DNA of 64,000 nucleotides from Romboutsia sedimentorum (GTDB lineage: Bacteria; Bacillota; Clostridia; Peptostreptococcales; Peptostreptococcaceae): the NCBI RefSeq assembly GCF_030131845.1, contig NZ_JASKYM010000001.1:248001-312000 (forward strand), read 5' to 3'. A program made the position numbers and the translations under genes. How positions within the stretch are numbered: position 1 is the stretch's first letter; each line of letters begins with the position of its first letter. Shown one piece after another: positions 8,246 through 15,141 of the stretch. The notes beneath the pieces are model-generated. The model was given only the letters and a program-made list of their open reading frames with translations, was not told where the DNA came from and did not search any database.

Positions 8246-9344
8246 CTATCTCCATAGCCTTTGCTTTCCAATCTTCATAGTTCATTTTTTCAGGGAAAAC
8301 AGGGTTTACTTTTTCTTTTATAAATTTATCAAAATCATCAGCACCACAAGATTTTAATAATTTATCATTTACAACTTGTTCATAAGTTGGTATTTCTTCT
8401 AATGCCTTGTGTTCTTTATATAAAGCTAAATTGTTTTTGTATTCGTCTCCAGTTATTTTCCAAGTAAGAGTTCTTCCTTCTCCAACAGTCTTTTTGTATA
8501 TAGTCATTAATGCTACTTCTTCATCTACACTATATGCTTTTGCAAATATTTTTGCAGATTCTACTGGATTTGTATATATGTATTGTATTGCTTTTGTATG
8601 AGCTAAAACTAATTTTTGTGCTAACTCTGGTTTTTCTTTTATGAAGTTAGTGTTTAGAGCAAATGAACAACAATTGTATTCTTTTCCTGTTGATTCTTCT
8701 TTGTATTTAGTAGAAGCTATTATCTTACCTGTTTTTTCAAATTCAGCAACTGATCCCCATGGGTCACAAGTTGAGAATGCTTTTATTTGTCCAGTCTTCA
8801 TTGCTAAGTATGCATCTTTACTTGAATCAATGTTTACACATTCATATTTTGATGAGTCAACTGGTAATCCTGTTTGTGGACCGTAATCAGTAGTCCATAA
8901 TAAATCTCCATCTGGGTCTGCTGCAATTTTTTTACCTATTAAGTCTTTTGGGTCTTTGATATCATTTGATGCTACTAGGTATTCTGAACCACCTTTATGG
9001 TTGTTTGCTGCAACTACTATAGGTGAACCTTTTGGAATAGCTCCAACTAATCCCTTAGTTCCTATATATCCAGCATCCATTTGTCCTGCTGCCATAGCTT
9101 CTGGTACTTTACCGTTTCCAACTGTTTCTACTTTTAATCCTAAATCTTTGTATATACCAGCTTCTACTGCAACTGGAGCAGCAGTCATATGATCACAATT
9201 GTAATATCCTAATTTTATAGTGTAATCTTCACTACCTTTAGCACTATCTACCTTAGTGTCTTTAGAATTGCTGCATCCACTCATAAGTGACCCTCCTATT
9301 ACGCTGACTAATAATAGTGATTGTACTTTTTTTGATAATTTCAC
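8232..9344 (-). CDS. ABC transporter substrate-binding lipoprotein (NitT/TauT type)
   Basis: 370 residues starting at GTG, with GGGGAGG eight bases upstream. A lipoprotein signal peptide ends in SLMSGCSNS, so it is tethered outside the membrane. The mature part is a type-2 periplasmic binding protein of the nitrate/sulfonate/taurine group: IKLGYYNCDHMTAAPVAVEAG, then DAGYIGTKGLVGAIPKG, DPKDLIGKKIA, AHTKAIQYIYTNP. It is unusually cysteine-rich for this group (NCDHM, ECVN, STCDPW, YNCCSF, KSCGAD), which suits a thiophilic metal cargo. It precedes and overlaps the Sec-containing second binding protein. From memory this could be SaoB. Confidence 0.9.
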   Translation of the reverse strand: MKLSKKVQSLLLVSVIGGSLMSGCSNSKDTKVDSAKGSEDYTIKLGYYNCDHMTAAPVAVEAGIYKDLGLKVETVGNGKVPEAMAAGQMDAGYIGTKGLVGAIPKGSPIVVAANNHKGGSEYLVASNDIKDPKDLIGKKIAADPDGDLLWTTDYGPQTGLPVDSSKYECVNIDSSKDAYLAMKTGQIKAFSTCDPWGSVAEFEKTGKIIASTKYKEESTGKEYNCCSFALNTNFIKEKPELAQKLVLAHTKAIQYIYTNPVESAKIFAKAYSVDEEVALMTIYKKTVGEGRTLTWKITGDEYKNNLALYKEHKALEEIPTYEQVVNDKLLKSCGADDFDKFIKEKVNPVFPEKMNYEDWKAKAMEIDGKN

Positions 9345-9382
9345 TAGAAAATCCTCCCCTATGTTATTTTATATTTAGCTCC

Positions 9383-9847
9383 TTAACAGCAAGCTTCCAT
9401 ATCTTCTCCAAATAAATCAATAAATTTATCATCTTGTAATCTATATATTGCATATCCTAGATTTCCATTTTTAGAACCTGATATCATAACTTCCATTTCA
9501 TCTTTTTTATCTATATCTTTAAAAGTTATAACTGCATCCTCTCTAGGTGCTAATATAGGTTTAGTTGAATACATTTTATCTTTATTTTTTACAACAGCGA
9601 CCATTTGATTGTGTTTTGCATCTTTTTTATAAATAACTACTAAGTCATCTTCTTTGTCATTGTTTATATCGTGCTGTGCGTATGTTATTATTTCTTGATA
9701 CTCACAATTTTCTTGGAAATATTTTAAGCAATCTTCATCTACTTTTGGAAGATTGTTTTGCTGAGTGTTTTTATCTTTAGAATAAACGTTTATTCCAACT
9801 ATAAATATAAAAACGCCAATAATTATAAATAGCTTTTTATGCTTCAT
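9383..9847 (-). CDS. saoC: Membrane-anchored protein ending in Cys-Cys-COOH
   Basis: 154 residues from ATG 9847 (a TTG three codons earlier is possible). One N-terminal hydrophobic segment (KKLFIIIGVFIFIVGINVY) is followed by an extracytoplasmic domain with VCBS/FG-GAP-like spacing (DINNDKEDDLVVIY, KDIDKKDEMEVMISG). The chain ends GEDMEACC followed directly by TAA, so two vicinal cysteines form the C-terminus. Such a tail could hand over soft metals. In relatives one of the pair may be Sec; here both codons are Cys. It overlaps the end of saoE and is followed by the lipoprotein binding protein. Confidence 0.83.
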   Translation of the reverse strand: MKHKKLFIIIGVFIFIVGINVYSKDKNTQQNNLPKVDEDCLKYFQENCEYQEIITYAQHDINNDKEDDLVVIYKKDAKHNQMVAVVKNKDKMYSTKPILAPREDAVITFKDIDKKDEMEVMISGSKNGNLGYAIYRLQDDKFIDLFGEDMEACC

Positions 9848-10913
9848 TCTTAACAACCTTTCTTACGCTTGGCAACATAGCTTTTATAAAAAATACAAAT
9901 ATTATAAAAGAACATAAGTATTTCATGCTATCTGGTATATTAATCATAATTTTATTTGCTATATCTATTGAAGCTTTAGATGTTTCTATATCCATATTTA
10001 CACTGCTTCCTACTAATAACTTATTTGTAATATATCCAATTATAAGAGCACAACTTGTAAGAGTTGTAGAATAAATTATTACAGCTCTTTTTCCTATAAC
10101 GTTATACATACTAATAAGCTCTGGTAAATTTGTAGCAGCACCTGCAATTAAAAATGTTATAGCAACCCCTGGTGATGCCCCACTTGCAACTAACGCTGCG
10201 ATAAATGGAATATGACCTACTGCACAAACATACATGATACAAGCAAGTATTGATATACTACCTAATGACAATACTCCAGGATTTCCTAAGTATTTTTGTA
10301 TAATACTAGTTGGAAATGCAGTAGTTATAAATCCTGCCACAAGCATACCTATTATTACGTATTTACTTATTGTAAGGGCTAACTCTGAAAATGACCATTT
10401 AAGACCATCTAATATATTTTGAGTTAAGCTTCTTTTTTCTTCTTCTAACTCTATTAAACTTTCATCATCGTCCATTGCAACACAAAGTTCATTTTTTCCA
10501 AATATATTTCCTAAAATACCAACTATCATAGGAACAACAAACCCTGCTATTACATAAATAATTGTAATTTGTGGACCTAAAAGTCCAAAACTAAGTACTA
10601 CTGCTATCGGATTTATAATCGGAGTTGATGTCATAAATGCTAATACTGGACCTAAGTATGCTCCAGAATAATACATACTTATACCGATTGGTATAACGCC
10701 ACAGCTACATATTGGAAGTAGCATTCCTGATACTGTGCTTTTTAGTATTGATGTTATTTTTGTATTTCCTAGTGCATTTTGAAATTTTTGTGGTGTTATT
10801 AAATTATGAAGAAGCCCTGCTATTACAAAACTTATGACTAGCCACCCAGATGCCCCATTTAATATGCTTACAGATGTTATTAAGATATCTTTTATGAAAT
10901 TTAATATATGCAT
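9837..10913 (-). CDS. saoE: ArsP/DUF318-like efflux permease
   Basis: 358 residues, about 8-10 membrane segments. It shows the DUF318 permease signature LLPICSCGVIPIGISMYYSG (with conserved cysteines), followed by LAFMTSTPIINPIAV and, in the second half, GHIPFIAALVASGASPGVA. Relatives include ArsP, which exports trivalent organoarsenicals, and SO_0444-type metal exporters. An acidic cytoplasmic loop (MDDDESLIELEEEKRS) lies in the middle. The ATG directly follows the saoT stop (TAA-ATG). In this operon it probably expels the metal product freed by the lyase; that role is inferred. Confidence 0.88.
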   Translation of the reverse strand: MHILNFIKDILITSVSILNGASGWLVISFVIAGLLHNLITPQKFQNALGNTKITSILKSTVSGMLLPICSCGVIPIGISMYYSGAYLGPVLAFMTSTPIINPIAVVLSFGLLGPQITIIYVIAGFVVPMIVGILGNIFGKNELCVAMDDDESLIELEEEKRSLTQNILDGLKWSFSELALTISKYVIIGMLVAGFITTAFPTSIIQKYLGNPGVLSLGSISILACIMYVCAVGHIPFIAALVASGASPGVAITFLIAGAATNLPELISMYNVIGKRAVIIYSTTLTSCALIIGYITNKLLVGSSVNMDIETSKASIDIANKIMINIPDSMKYLCSFIIFVFFIKAMLPSVRKVVKNEA

Positions 10914-11171
10914 TTAAACCACCTTTATAGCTTCTAATATAGCTTTTTCTATTATTTGTTTTGATAATCTATCATATTTTTTCTTTTGATTTATTATCAA
11001 AGTTCCCTTTGTTATCATTCCATATTTTTTTATGTATGAAAAATCCTTACCTGCTTGATATAGCTTAACTTCAACTTTATCAATATACTTGTCCCCTATT
11101 CTTTTAACAAGCATCCCATGCTCATCGCAAGTTGGTCAAGTATTTATAAACTCAACTAATGTTTTACCCAT
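10914..11171 (-). CDS. saoT: Thioredoxin-like selenoprotein with UPTC motif (UGA at 11136-11138)
   Basis: 85 residues from the ATG at 11171, which has AGGAG six bases upstream. Codon 12 is UGA: MGKTLVEFINT-U-PTC-DEHG. Read as Sec it gives a UxxC redox motif at the N-terminal end of a small thioredoxin-fold domain, exactly where thioredoxins carry CxxC. Without readthrough the only remaining start (11114) lacks the active site. The rest (KVEVKLYQAGKDFSYIKKYG, TKGTLIINQKKKYD) fits a small glutaredoxin-like fold. A 9-bp hairpin with a GGG loop follows the UGA. It is the first gene of the operon, just upstream of saoE, and may reduce or transfer the metal-bound Cys/Sec pairs of its partners. Confidence 0.87.
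11106..11126 (-). promoter_or_regulatory. Bacterial SECIS-like hairpin of saoT
   Basis: On the transcript, GATGAGCAT pairs with ATGCTTGTT (nine pairs, three of them G-U) around a GGG loop. The loop begins 18 nt after the UGA. It is the strongest of the four hairpins. Confidence 0.72.
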
Positions 11172-11194
11172 CTTACTCCTCCATTGATTTCGTT

Positions 11195-11228
11195 AAAATA
11201 GCCCATAGATATCTATGGACTATTTTTT
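11195..11228. terminator. Palindromic hairpin upstream of saoT (terminator or leader element)
   Basis: AAAATAG-CCATAGAT and ATCTATGG-CTATTTT form a near-perfect stem with one internal mismatch. On the plus strand it ends in seven T; on the minus strand only four. It lies 24 bases upstream of the saoT ATG, so minus-strand transcripts of the AEC gene or of the sao operon must pass it. It could be the AEC terminator or an attenuator in the sao leader. Confidence 0.55.
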
Positions 11229-11310
11229 TATTTATAAAGTTATAACTACTTAAAACTTATGCTTTTATATCCCCCCGTAAAGCCTAGTAATAAATTGTAA
11301 ATTATTCCTG

Positions 11311-11430
11311 TCTAAATTATAACTATTTAGGAAAATTTTGTAAAATAGATATATTTTATATAAAGACTATCCAGTATAGTTTCTATCTATTTAAATATAG
11401 TTTGGGATATCTAATAAATAGTATAATATT
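11311..11430 (+). repeat. Duplicate copy of the GDPD promoter segment, with no gene behind it
   Basis: About 120 bases align with 12649-12768: both begin TCTAAATTATAACTATTTAG, continue with AAAATTTTGTAAAA, and end in an 18-base-spaced TAGTTT...TATAAT promoter. No plus-strand ORF follows here; the minus-strand AEC gene lies between the two copies. The rest of 11229-11494 holds no gene that I can see. Confidence 0.65.
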
Positions 11431-11494
11431 CCTGATATATCATGAATTACATTCTCTCTCTTTTTTTCTTTATCTAAGAAATTCAAATTAATTT

Positions 11495-12451
11495 TTATAG
11501 GAAAATTTTTATTTTACTTAATAGAAGCATATACACGGGAATAGATACTGCCGCTAATAATGTTGTTATTGTAGTCATTACAGCTGCATATTCGTAGTCA
11601 GCATTATATTGTTTCGCAATTATAGATGTTTGCGTCATTATTGGCATAGAAGATTGGATTATAAATACTTGTTTCATCATTTGTGGCATATCTATAAATA
11701 AAACCAAAACTATTACTACAATAGGGCATACAATAAATCTTCCAATTATAAGAGCTAACATATCTTTACTAAACTTTATTTCCCTAAATTTTATTTTACT
11801 TACAGTAATACCTATAAATATCATAGATAAAGGTGTCGTAAGATTTCCAAGATACTTGCATGTACTGATAACAAAATTTGGCATTGGTATTTCTAAAAGT
11901 ATAATAACTATACCAACTAAGAAACCTAACAACGGGGGAGATAAAATTTTTTTCAAAGTTTTTTTACTTAATATTTTTCTATTCTTTTCATCTCCATCTT
12001 TACTTATACAATAAACTCCTATAGTCCAAAAAAATATAGTATTTGCTATGTAATAAAGAAGTACATACGGTACACTATTTTCACCAAACAAAGCTAAATT
12101 AACCGGTAATCCTATGAATATAGTGTTTGAAACAAAAAACATACTTTGAAATGTACCTTTTCTTTTTTCATCTATATTTAAAATTTTTGAAACTAATATA
12201 GCTATTAAATAACAAACAAATATTGAAGTAAACGGAACAATAAGCCCTCCTGACATTTGATAAAGTTTGTCCCTTGTAAAACTTGTGACAAGATTTTCTA
12301 TCATATAAGCTGGTAATGCTATTTTACATACTAAGTTTGATATAAGAGATGTTGATTTTTCATCAAACCATCCCTTCTTAGATAAAATACATCCTATTAT
12401 TATCATAATAATAATACTTAAAATACTCTCCATTGATTTTAATATAACCAT
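11495..12451 (-). CDS. AEC (auxin efflux carrier) family transporter
   Basis: 318 residues from ATG 12451, supported by AGGAGG six bases upstream (an upstream TTG overlaps that site). About ten hydrophobic segments in two halves. The N-terminus GCILSKKGWFDEKSTSLISNLVCKIALPAYM (positions ~13-45) is typical of the AEC/BART superfamily, as is QSSMPIMTQTSIIAKQYNADYEYAA near the C-terminus. Bacterial members carry malate, malonate or related organic anions; the substrate here is unknown. It stands alone between two copies of a plus-strand promoter segment. Confidence 0.88.
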   Translation of the reverse strand: MVILKSMESILSIIIMIIIGCILSKKGWFDEKSTSLISNLVCKIALPAYMIENLVTSFTRDKLYQMSGGLIVPFTSIFVCYLIAILVSKILNIDEKRKGTFQSMFFVSNTIFIGLPVNLALFGENSVPYVLLYYIANTIFFWTIGVYCISKDGDEKNRKILSKKTLKKILSPPLLGFLVGIVIILLEIPMPNFVISTCKYLGNLTTPLSMIFIGITVSKIKFREIKFSKDMLALIIGRFIVCPIVVIVLVLFIDMPQMMKQVFIIQSSMPIMTQTSIIAKQYNADYEYAAVMTTITTLLAAVSIPVYMLLLSKIKIFL

Positions 12452-12648
12452 ATAAGTCCTCCTAAGTTTTTCCAATCACCTAATTTTAATTATTTTAGAA
12501 ATTATAATCATTTTTAAATTGTGAATTTGTATAATTTCCATATATATATTAAAAAAATCATCATTTTAAATTTAAAATAAAAGACTTTTTCATAACTTAA
12601 GTATATATCAAAGTTACTGTTTAATTTCATTCATTTAAAATATTTATG

Positions 12649-12768
12649 TCTAAATTATAACTATTTAGTAAAATTTTGTAAAAAGGATATGACTTATATT
12701 AAGATAGTCAAATATAGATTTTATCTATTTAAAACTTGTTTGAAATATTTCACAGATAGTATAATAAT
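12649..12768 (+). promoter_or_regulatory. Promoter segment of the glycerophosphodiesterase gene
   Basis: Second copy of the duplicated segment. TTGTTT (12736-12741) and TATAAT (12760-12765) are 18 bases apart, a good sigma-A promoter, about 25 bases before the ATG at 12794. AAGGAG at 12777-12782 is the ribosome site. Confidence 0.68.
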
Positions 12769-12793
12769 ATATAATGAAGGAGTTGAAATTAAT

Positions 12794-13525
12794 ATGATAA
12801 TATTTGCACATAGGGGTGCTAGTGGGGATTATCCTGAGAATACACTTTTAGCTTTCAAAAAAGCTATTTGTTTGGGAATGAATGCTATGGAACTTGATAT
12901 TCATAAATGTATTGATGGTAATTTAGTAGTTATTCATGATGAGGATATTGAAAGAACATTTAAAGGAAAAGGTCTAATTAAAGACTATTCATTGAATCAA
13001 CTTAAGCACTTTAGATGTAGGAATTTTGAATTTATTAATAATTACGACTGTAAAATACCTACCCTTAGAGAAGTTTTTGATTTAATTAAAAATAAAAATA
13101 TATTTTTAAATATTGAAGCTAAAACAGATTTAATTCATTACGATTTAGAAAAAGATGTAATTGATTTAATTAATGAGTATGATTTAAAAGATAATATATT
13201 GATATCTAGCTTTAATCACGATACTATTAGAAATTTCAAAAATATAGATAAGACTATTAGATATGGAGCACTTTATAGAAGTGGAGATGACTATAGGGGC
13301 TTTGGTAATATAGTTGAACACGCTAAAAATCTAGGCGTTTACAGTATAAACTTAAGTGGTTTACTAGTTAACAAGGATATTGTTGATTTGGCACATGGAA
13401 ATGGACTTAAAGTATTTGTTTATACTATTAATTTTCCTCTAGCTATGAGAAAAATGATTGAATACAATGTAGATGGAGTATTTACTGATTATCCTGATTT
13501 GATGAGAGAAATTTTAATGGAGTAG
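12794..13525 (+). CDS. Glycerophosphodiester phosphodiesterase (GDPD/UgpQ family)
   Basis: 243 residues from ATG 12794; translation further upstream is open but passes through the promoter and lacks family text. It hydrolyses glycerophosphodiesters to glycerol-3-phosphate and an alcohol. Family landmarks: FAHRGASGDYPENTLLAF with catalytic His and Arg, MELDIHKCIDGNLVVIHDE with metal-binding Glu/Asp and the second His, NIEAKT, and the C-terminal GLKVFVYTIN and GVFTDYPD. There is no signal peptide, so it is cytoplasmic. A terminator hairpin overlaps its stop codon. Confidence 0.92.
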   Translation: MIIFAHRGASGDYPENTLLAFKKAICLGMNAMELDIHKCIDGNLVVIHDEDIERTFKGKGLIKDYSLNQLKHFRCRNFEFINNYDCKIPTLREVFDLIKNKNIFLNIEAKTDLIHYDLEKDVIDLINEYDLKDNILISSFNHDTIRNFKNIDKTIRYGALYRSGDDYRGFGNIVEHAKNLGVYSINLSGLLVNKDIVDLAHGNGLKVFVYTINFPLAMRKMIEYNVDGVFTDYPDLMREILME

Positions 13526-13544
13526 ATTTTATCTACTCCATTTT
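13516..13544 (+). terminator. Terminator overlapping the GDPD stop codon
   Basis: AATGGAGTAGAT (13516-13527) and its complement (13531-13542) form a 12-bp stem containing the stop codon TAG, followed by TTTT. The same sequence is used after the RHH gene at 17152-17182. Confidence 0.8.
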
Positions 13545-13582
13545 AGAAATATTTTGTTGTCTAGCATATAACTCTCCCTTTG

Positions 13583-13840
13583 TTATTTAAGTTCTAACAT
13601 ATATCTTGATAACTCTTCTACTGCTAATTCTTCGTCTTCCCCAATCGCTTGTAGCTCAATTACATCACCTTCACTTAAACCTAAGCTAAAAAACCCCATT
13701 ATGCTCTTTGCACTAATTGTTGCATGGCCTTTTACTATTAATATTTCAGATTTATATGATGATGCTTTTCTTATAAACATAGTTCCTAATCTTTCGTGTA
13801 CACCTGTTTCACTTATTATTGTTATTTGTTTTTTGACCAT
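13583..13840 (-). CDS. HPr-family phosphocarrier protein
   Basis: 85 residues from ATG 13840, with AGGAG eight bases upstream; the longer frame adds 12 residues without support. The length fits HPr. It carries ETGVHERLGTMF where HPr has TGIHARPA: the phosphorylatable His and the following Arg are kept, but Ala is Glu and Pro is Leu. The regulatory Ser46 region is well preserved (SAKSIMGFFSLGL). It could be the general PTS carrier or a specialised paralogue. Single gene, convergent with GDPD. Confidence 0.85.
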   Translation of the reverse strand: MVKKQITIISETGVHERLGTMFIRKASSYKSEILIVKGHATISAKSIMGFFSLGLSEGDVIELQAIGEDEELAVEELSRYMLELK

Positions 13841-13925
13841 AATCCCATCTCCTAAATTTCGTTTATATAATAACAATATATGAAAACGTTTTTACAGTCA
13901 ACTATCTATTTTTATTTTATTTTTT

Positions 13926-14104
13926 TTCAAAAAAAAGGACTGCTTCCGTAGCAGTCATAAAGGGTTTTTTTAAAATACCATCTTGGGGGGATGAGTATTT
14001 TTATATTAGATTTGTTTGGGTTAAAGTATAGTTTCATTGTCATCAGACAATTAGTTATACTATTCGTGTTGTGATACTTTTTTGAGTATATTGTCATTTC
14101 TTGT
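13926..14104 (-). ncRNA. Candidate small RNA with a C-rich motif
   Basis: A minus-strand unit of about 180 nt has its own sigma-A promoter and ends in a classic terminator: GACTGCT-TCCGT-AGCAGTC on the plus strand (13938-13956), giving eight T on the minus strand. It contains CTCATCCCCCCAAGA (C6 complement of 13985-13990), which resembles the anti-Shine-Dalgarno C-rich loops of Gram-positive sRNAs. No convincing ORF with a ribosome site lies inside. Exact ends are inferred. Confidence 0.55.
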
Positions 14105-14110
14105 TGTCTA

Positions 14111-14140
14111 TGTATACATACTACTATCTTTTTTTGTCAA
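14111..14140 (-). promoter_or_regulatory. Sigma-A promoter of the candidate small RNA
   Basis: Reading the minus strand, TTGACA (complement of 14135-14140) and TATACA (complement of 14111-14116) are separated by 18 bases. Both boxes are close to consensus. Confidence 0.62.
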
Positions 14141-14253
14141 AGTCTATACTATAATTACTTTTTTATATAAAATTTTTTTTATATTGCAATTTATTTTTTC
14201 CCAAATCTTTTGAGCCTAAATTTATATAAAAAATTAAAATTCAATTATAAAAT

Positions 14254-14284
14254 AACCCCACACTTTAATAAATAGCGTAGGGTT
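14254..14284 (-). terminator. Terminator of the YczE-like gene
   Basis: Reading the minus strand, AACCCTACGC pairs with GTGTGGGGTT over ten pairs (two G-U), followed by ATTTT. It lies 15 bases after the stop codon at 14299. Confidence 0.7.
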
Positions 14285-14298
14285 AATATGTAATATTC

Positions 14299-14982
14299 TT
14301 AGTAATTTATACTATTTAAACAATCTTGAGCAATTTCCTCTTTATATTTTTCTTTATATATTATAGGCTTGATTACTTTTTCTAATTTTGGCATGAAAAA
14401 TTGTATCGCAGGACCCGTTAAAAAAGCTCCTATTATCGTACCTACTCCTATAACTCCCCCAAGCATAAATCCTGCTACTACAAATATAGAATCCATAGAG
14501 ATACGAATCCACTGATACGTAAGGTTAGTTTTCTCATGTATTATAAGTGGAATTAAGTCATTCGGTGCTACCCCTAGCTCCGTAGCTTTTAGCATAGAGA
14601 AACCGATTGCAACGATTACACAACTAAGCGCTAGTAATAACATTTTTACCATTATGTTAAAATTGCTAAATTCTATTGGTTGTAAAACTGCTAACATTAA
14701 ATCTATAAATGGTCCAGCTGATACTAATGCTAAGACTGTCCCAATGTTTATCGTTTTCCTATCTACTATAAGTATAGTAATTAAAAATACAAATGTTATT
14801 GTTATATTTGCAGTTCCCGTAGTAATTCCTAATGTTCTAGATATCCCTTGCGTTAATACTGTAAATGGATCTGAGCCTATATTAGTTCTAATAAATATAG
14901 CTACTCCTGTTTGAATTATCCATAAACCACAAAAGAAAAATATCAACTTCTTTATAAATACTGTACTATTGCTTTTTTTCAT
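14299..14982 (-). CDS. YczE/YyaS-family membrane protein
   Basis: 227 residues with five to six membrane segments. The opening (LIFFFCGLWIIQTGVAIF, IGSDPFTVLTQGIS) and the later TELGVAPNDLIPLII and GVIGVGTIIGAFLTGP resemble the YczE/YitT-like integral membrane group, whose function is poorly defined; B. subtilis YczE has been linked to natural-product synthesis. GGGGGAT is six bases before the ATG. Its upstream region carries an imperfect palindrome that may be an operator. No transport substrate can be assigned. Confidence 0.75.
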   Translation of the reverse strand: MKKSNSTVFIKKLIFFFCGLWIIQTGVAIFIRTNIGSDPFTVLTQGISRTLGITTGTANITITFVFLITILIVDRKTINIGTVLALVSAGPFIDLMLAVLQPIEFSNFNIMVKMLLLALSCVIVAIGFSMLKATELGVAPNDLIPLIIHEKTNLTYQWIRISMDSIFVVAGFMLGGVIGVGTIIGAFLTGPAIQFFMPKLEKVIKPIIYKEKYKEEIAQDCLNSINY

Positions 14983-15039
14983 TTAAAGATCCCCCGGGTA
15001 TAAAATTGTGTCAAAATAAAACTGGTTCGATTTTGAATA

Positions 15040-15064
15040 TATTAATGATATCATATCGTTAATA
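15040..15064. promoter_or_regulatory. Palindromic operator candidate upstream of the YczE-like gene
   Basis: A 25-base sequence centred at 15052 has 11 of 12 paired positions (outer arms TATTAA/TTAATA, inner GATAT/ATATC). It lies about 60-80 bases upstream of the ATG at 14982. The binding protein is unknown. Confidence 0.45.
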
Positions 15065-15141
15065 AAAAGTCAAACAGTCCAATATTTAAATGCTTTTTAA
15101 TGTAACTAACAATAATTTCACTTTAGAAAATCCTATATTTA

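Noticed and set aside
13926-14104. A small ORF inside the candidate sRNA (MTMKLYFNPNKS...)
   Set aside because: No ribosome site precedes it and it runs through the terminator hairpin, so a coding role is unlikely.
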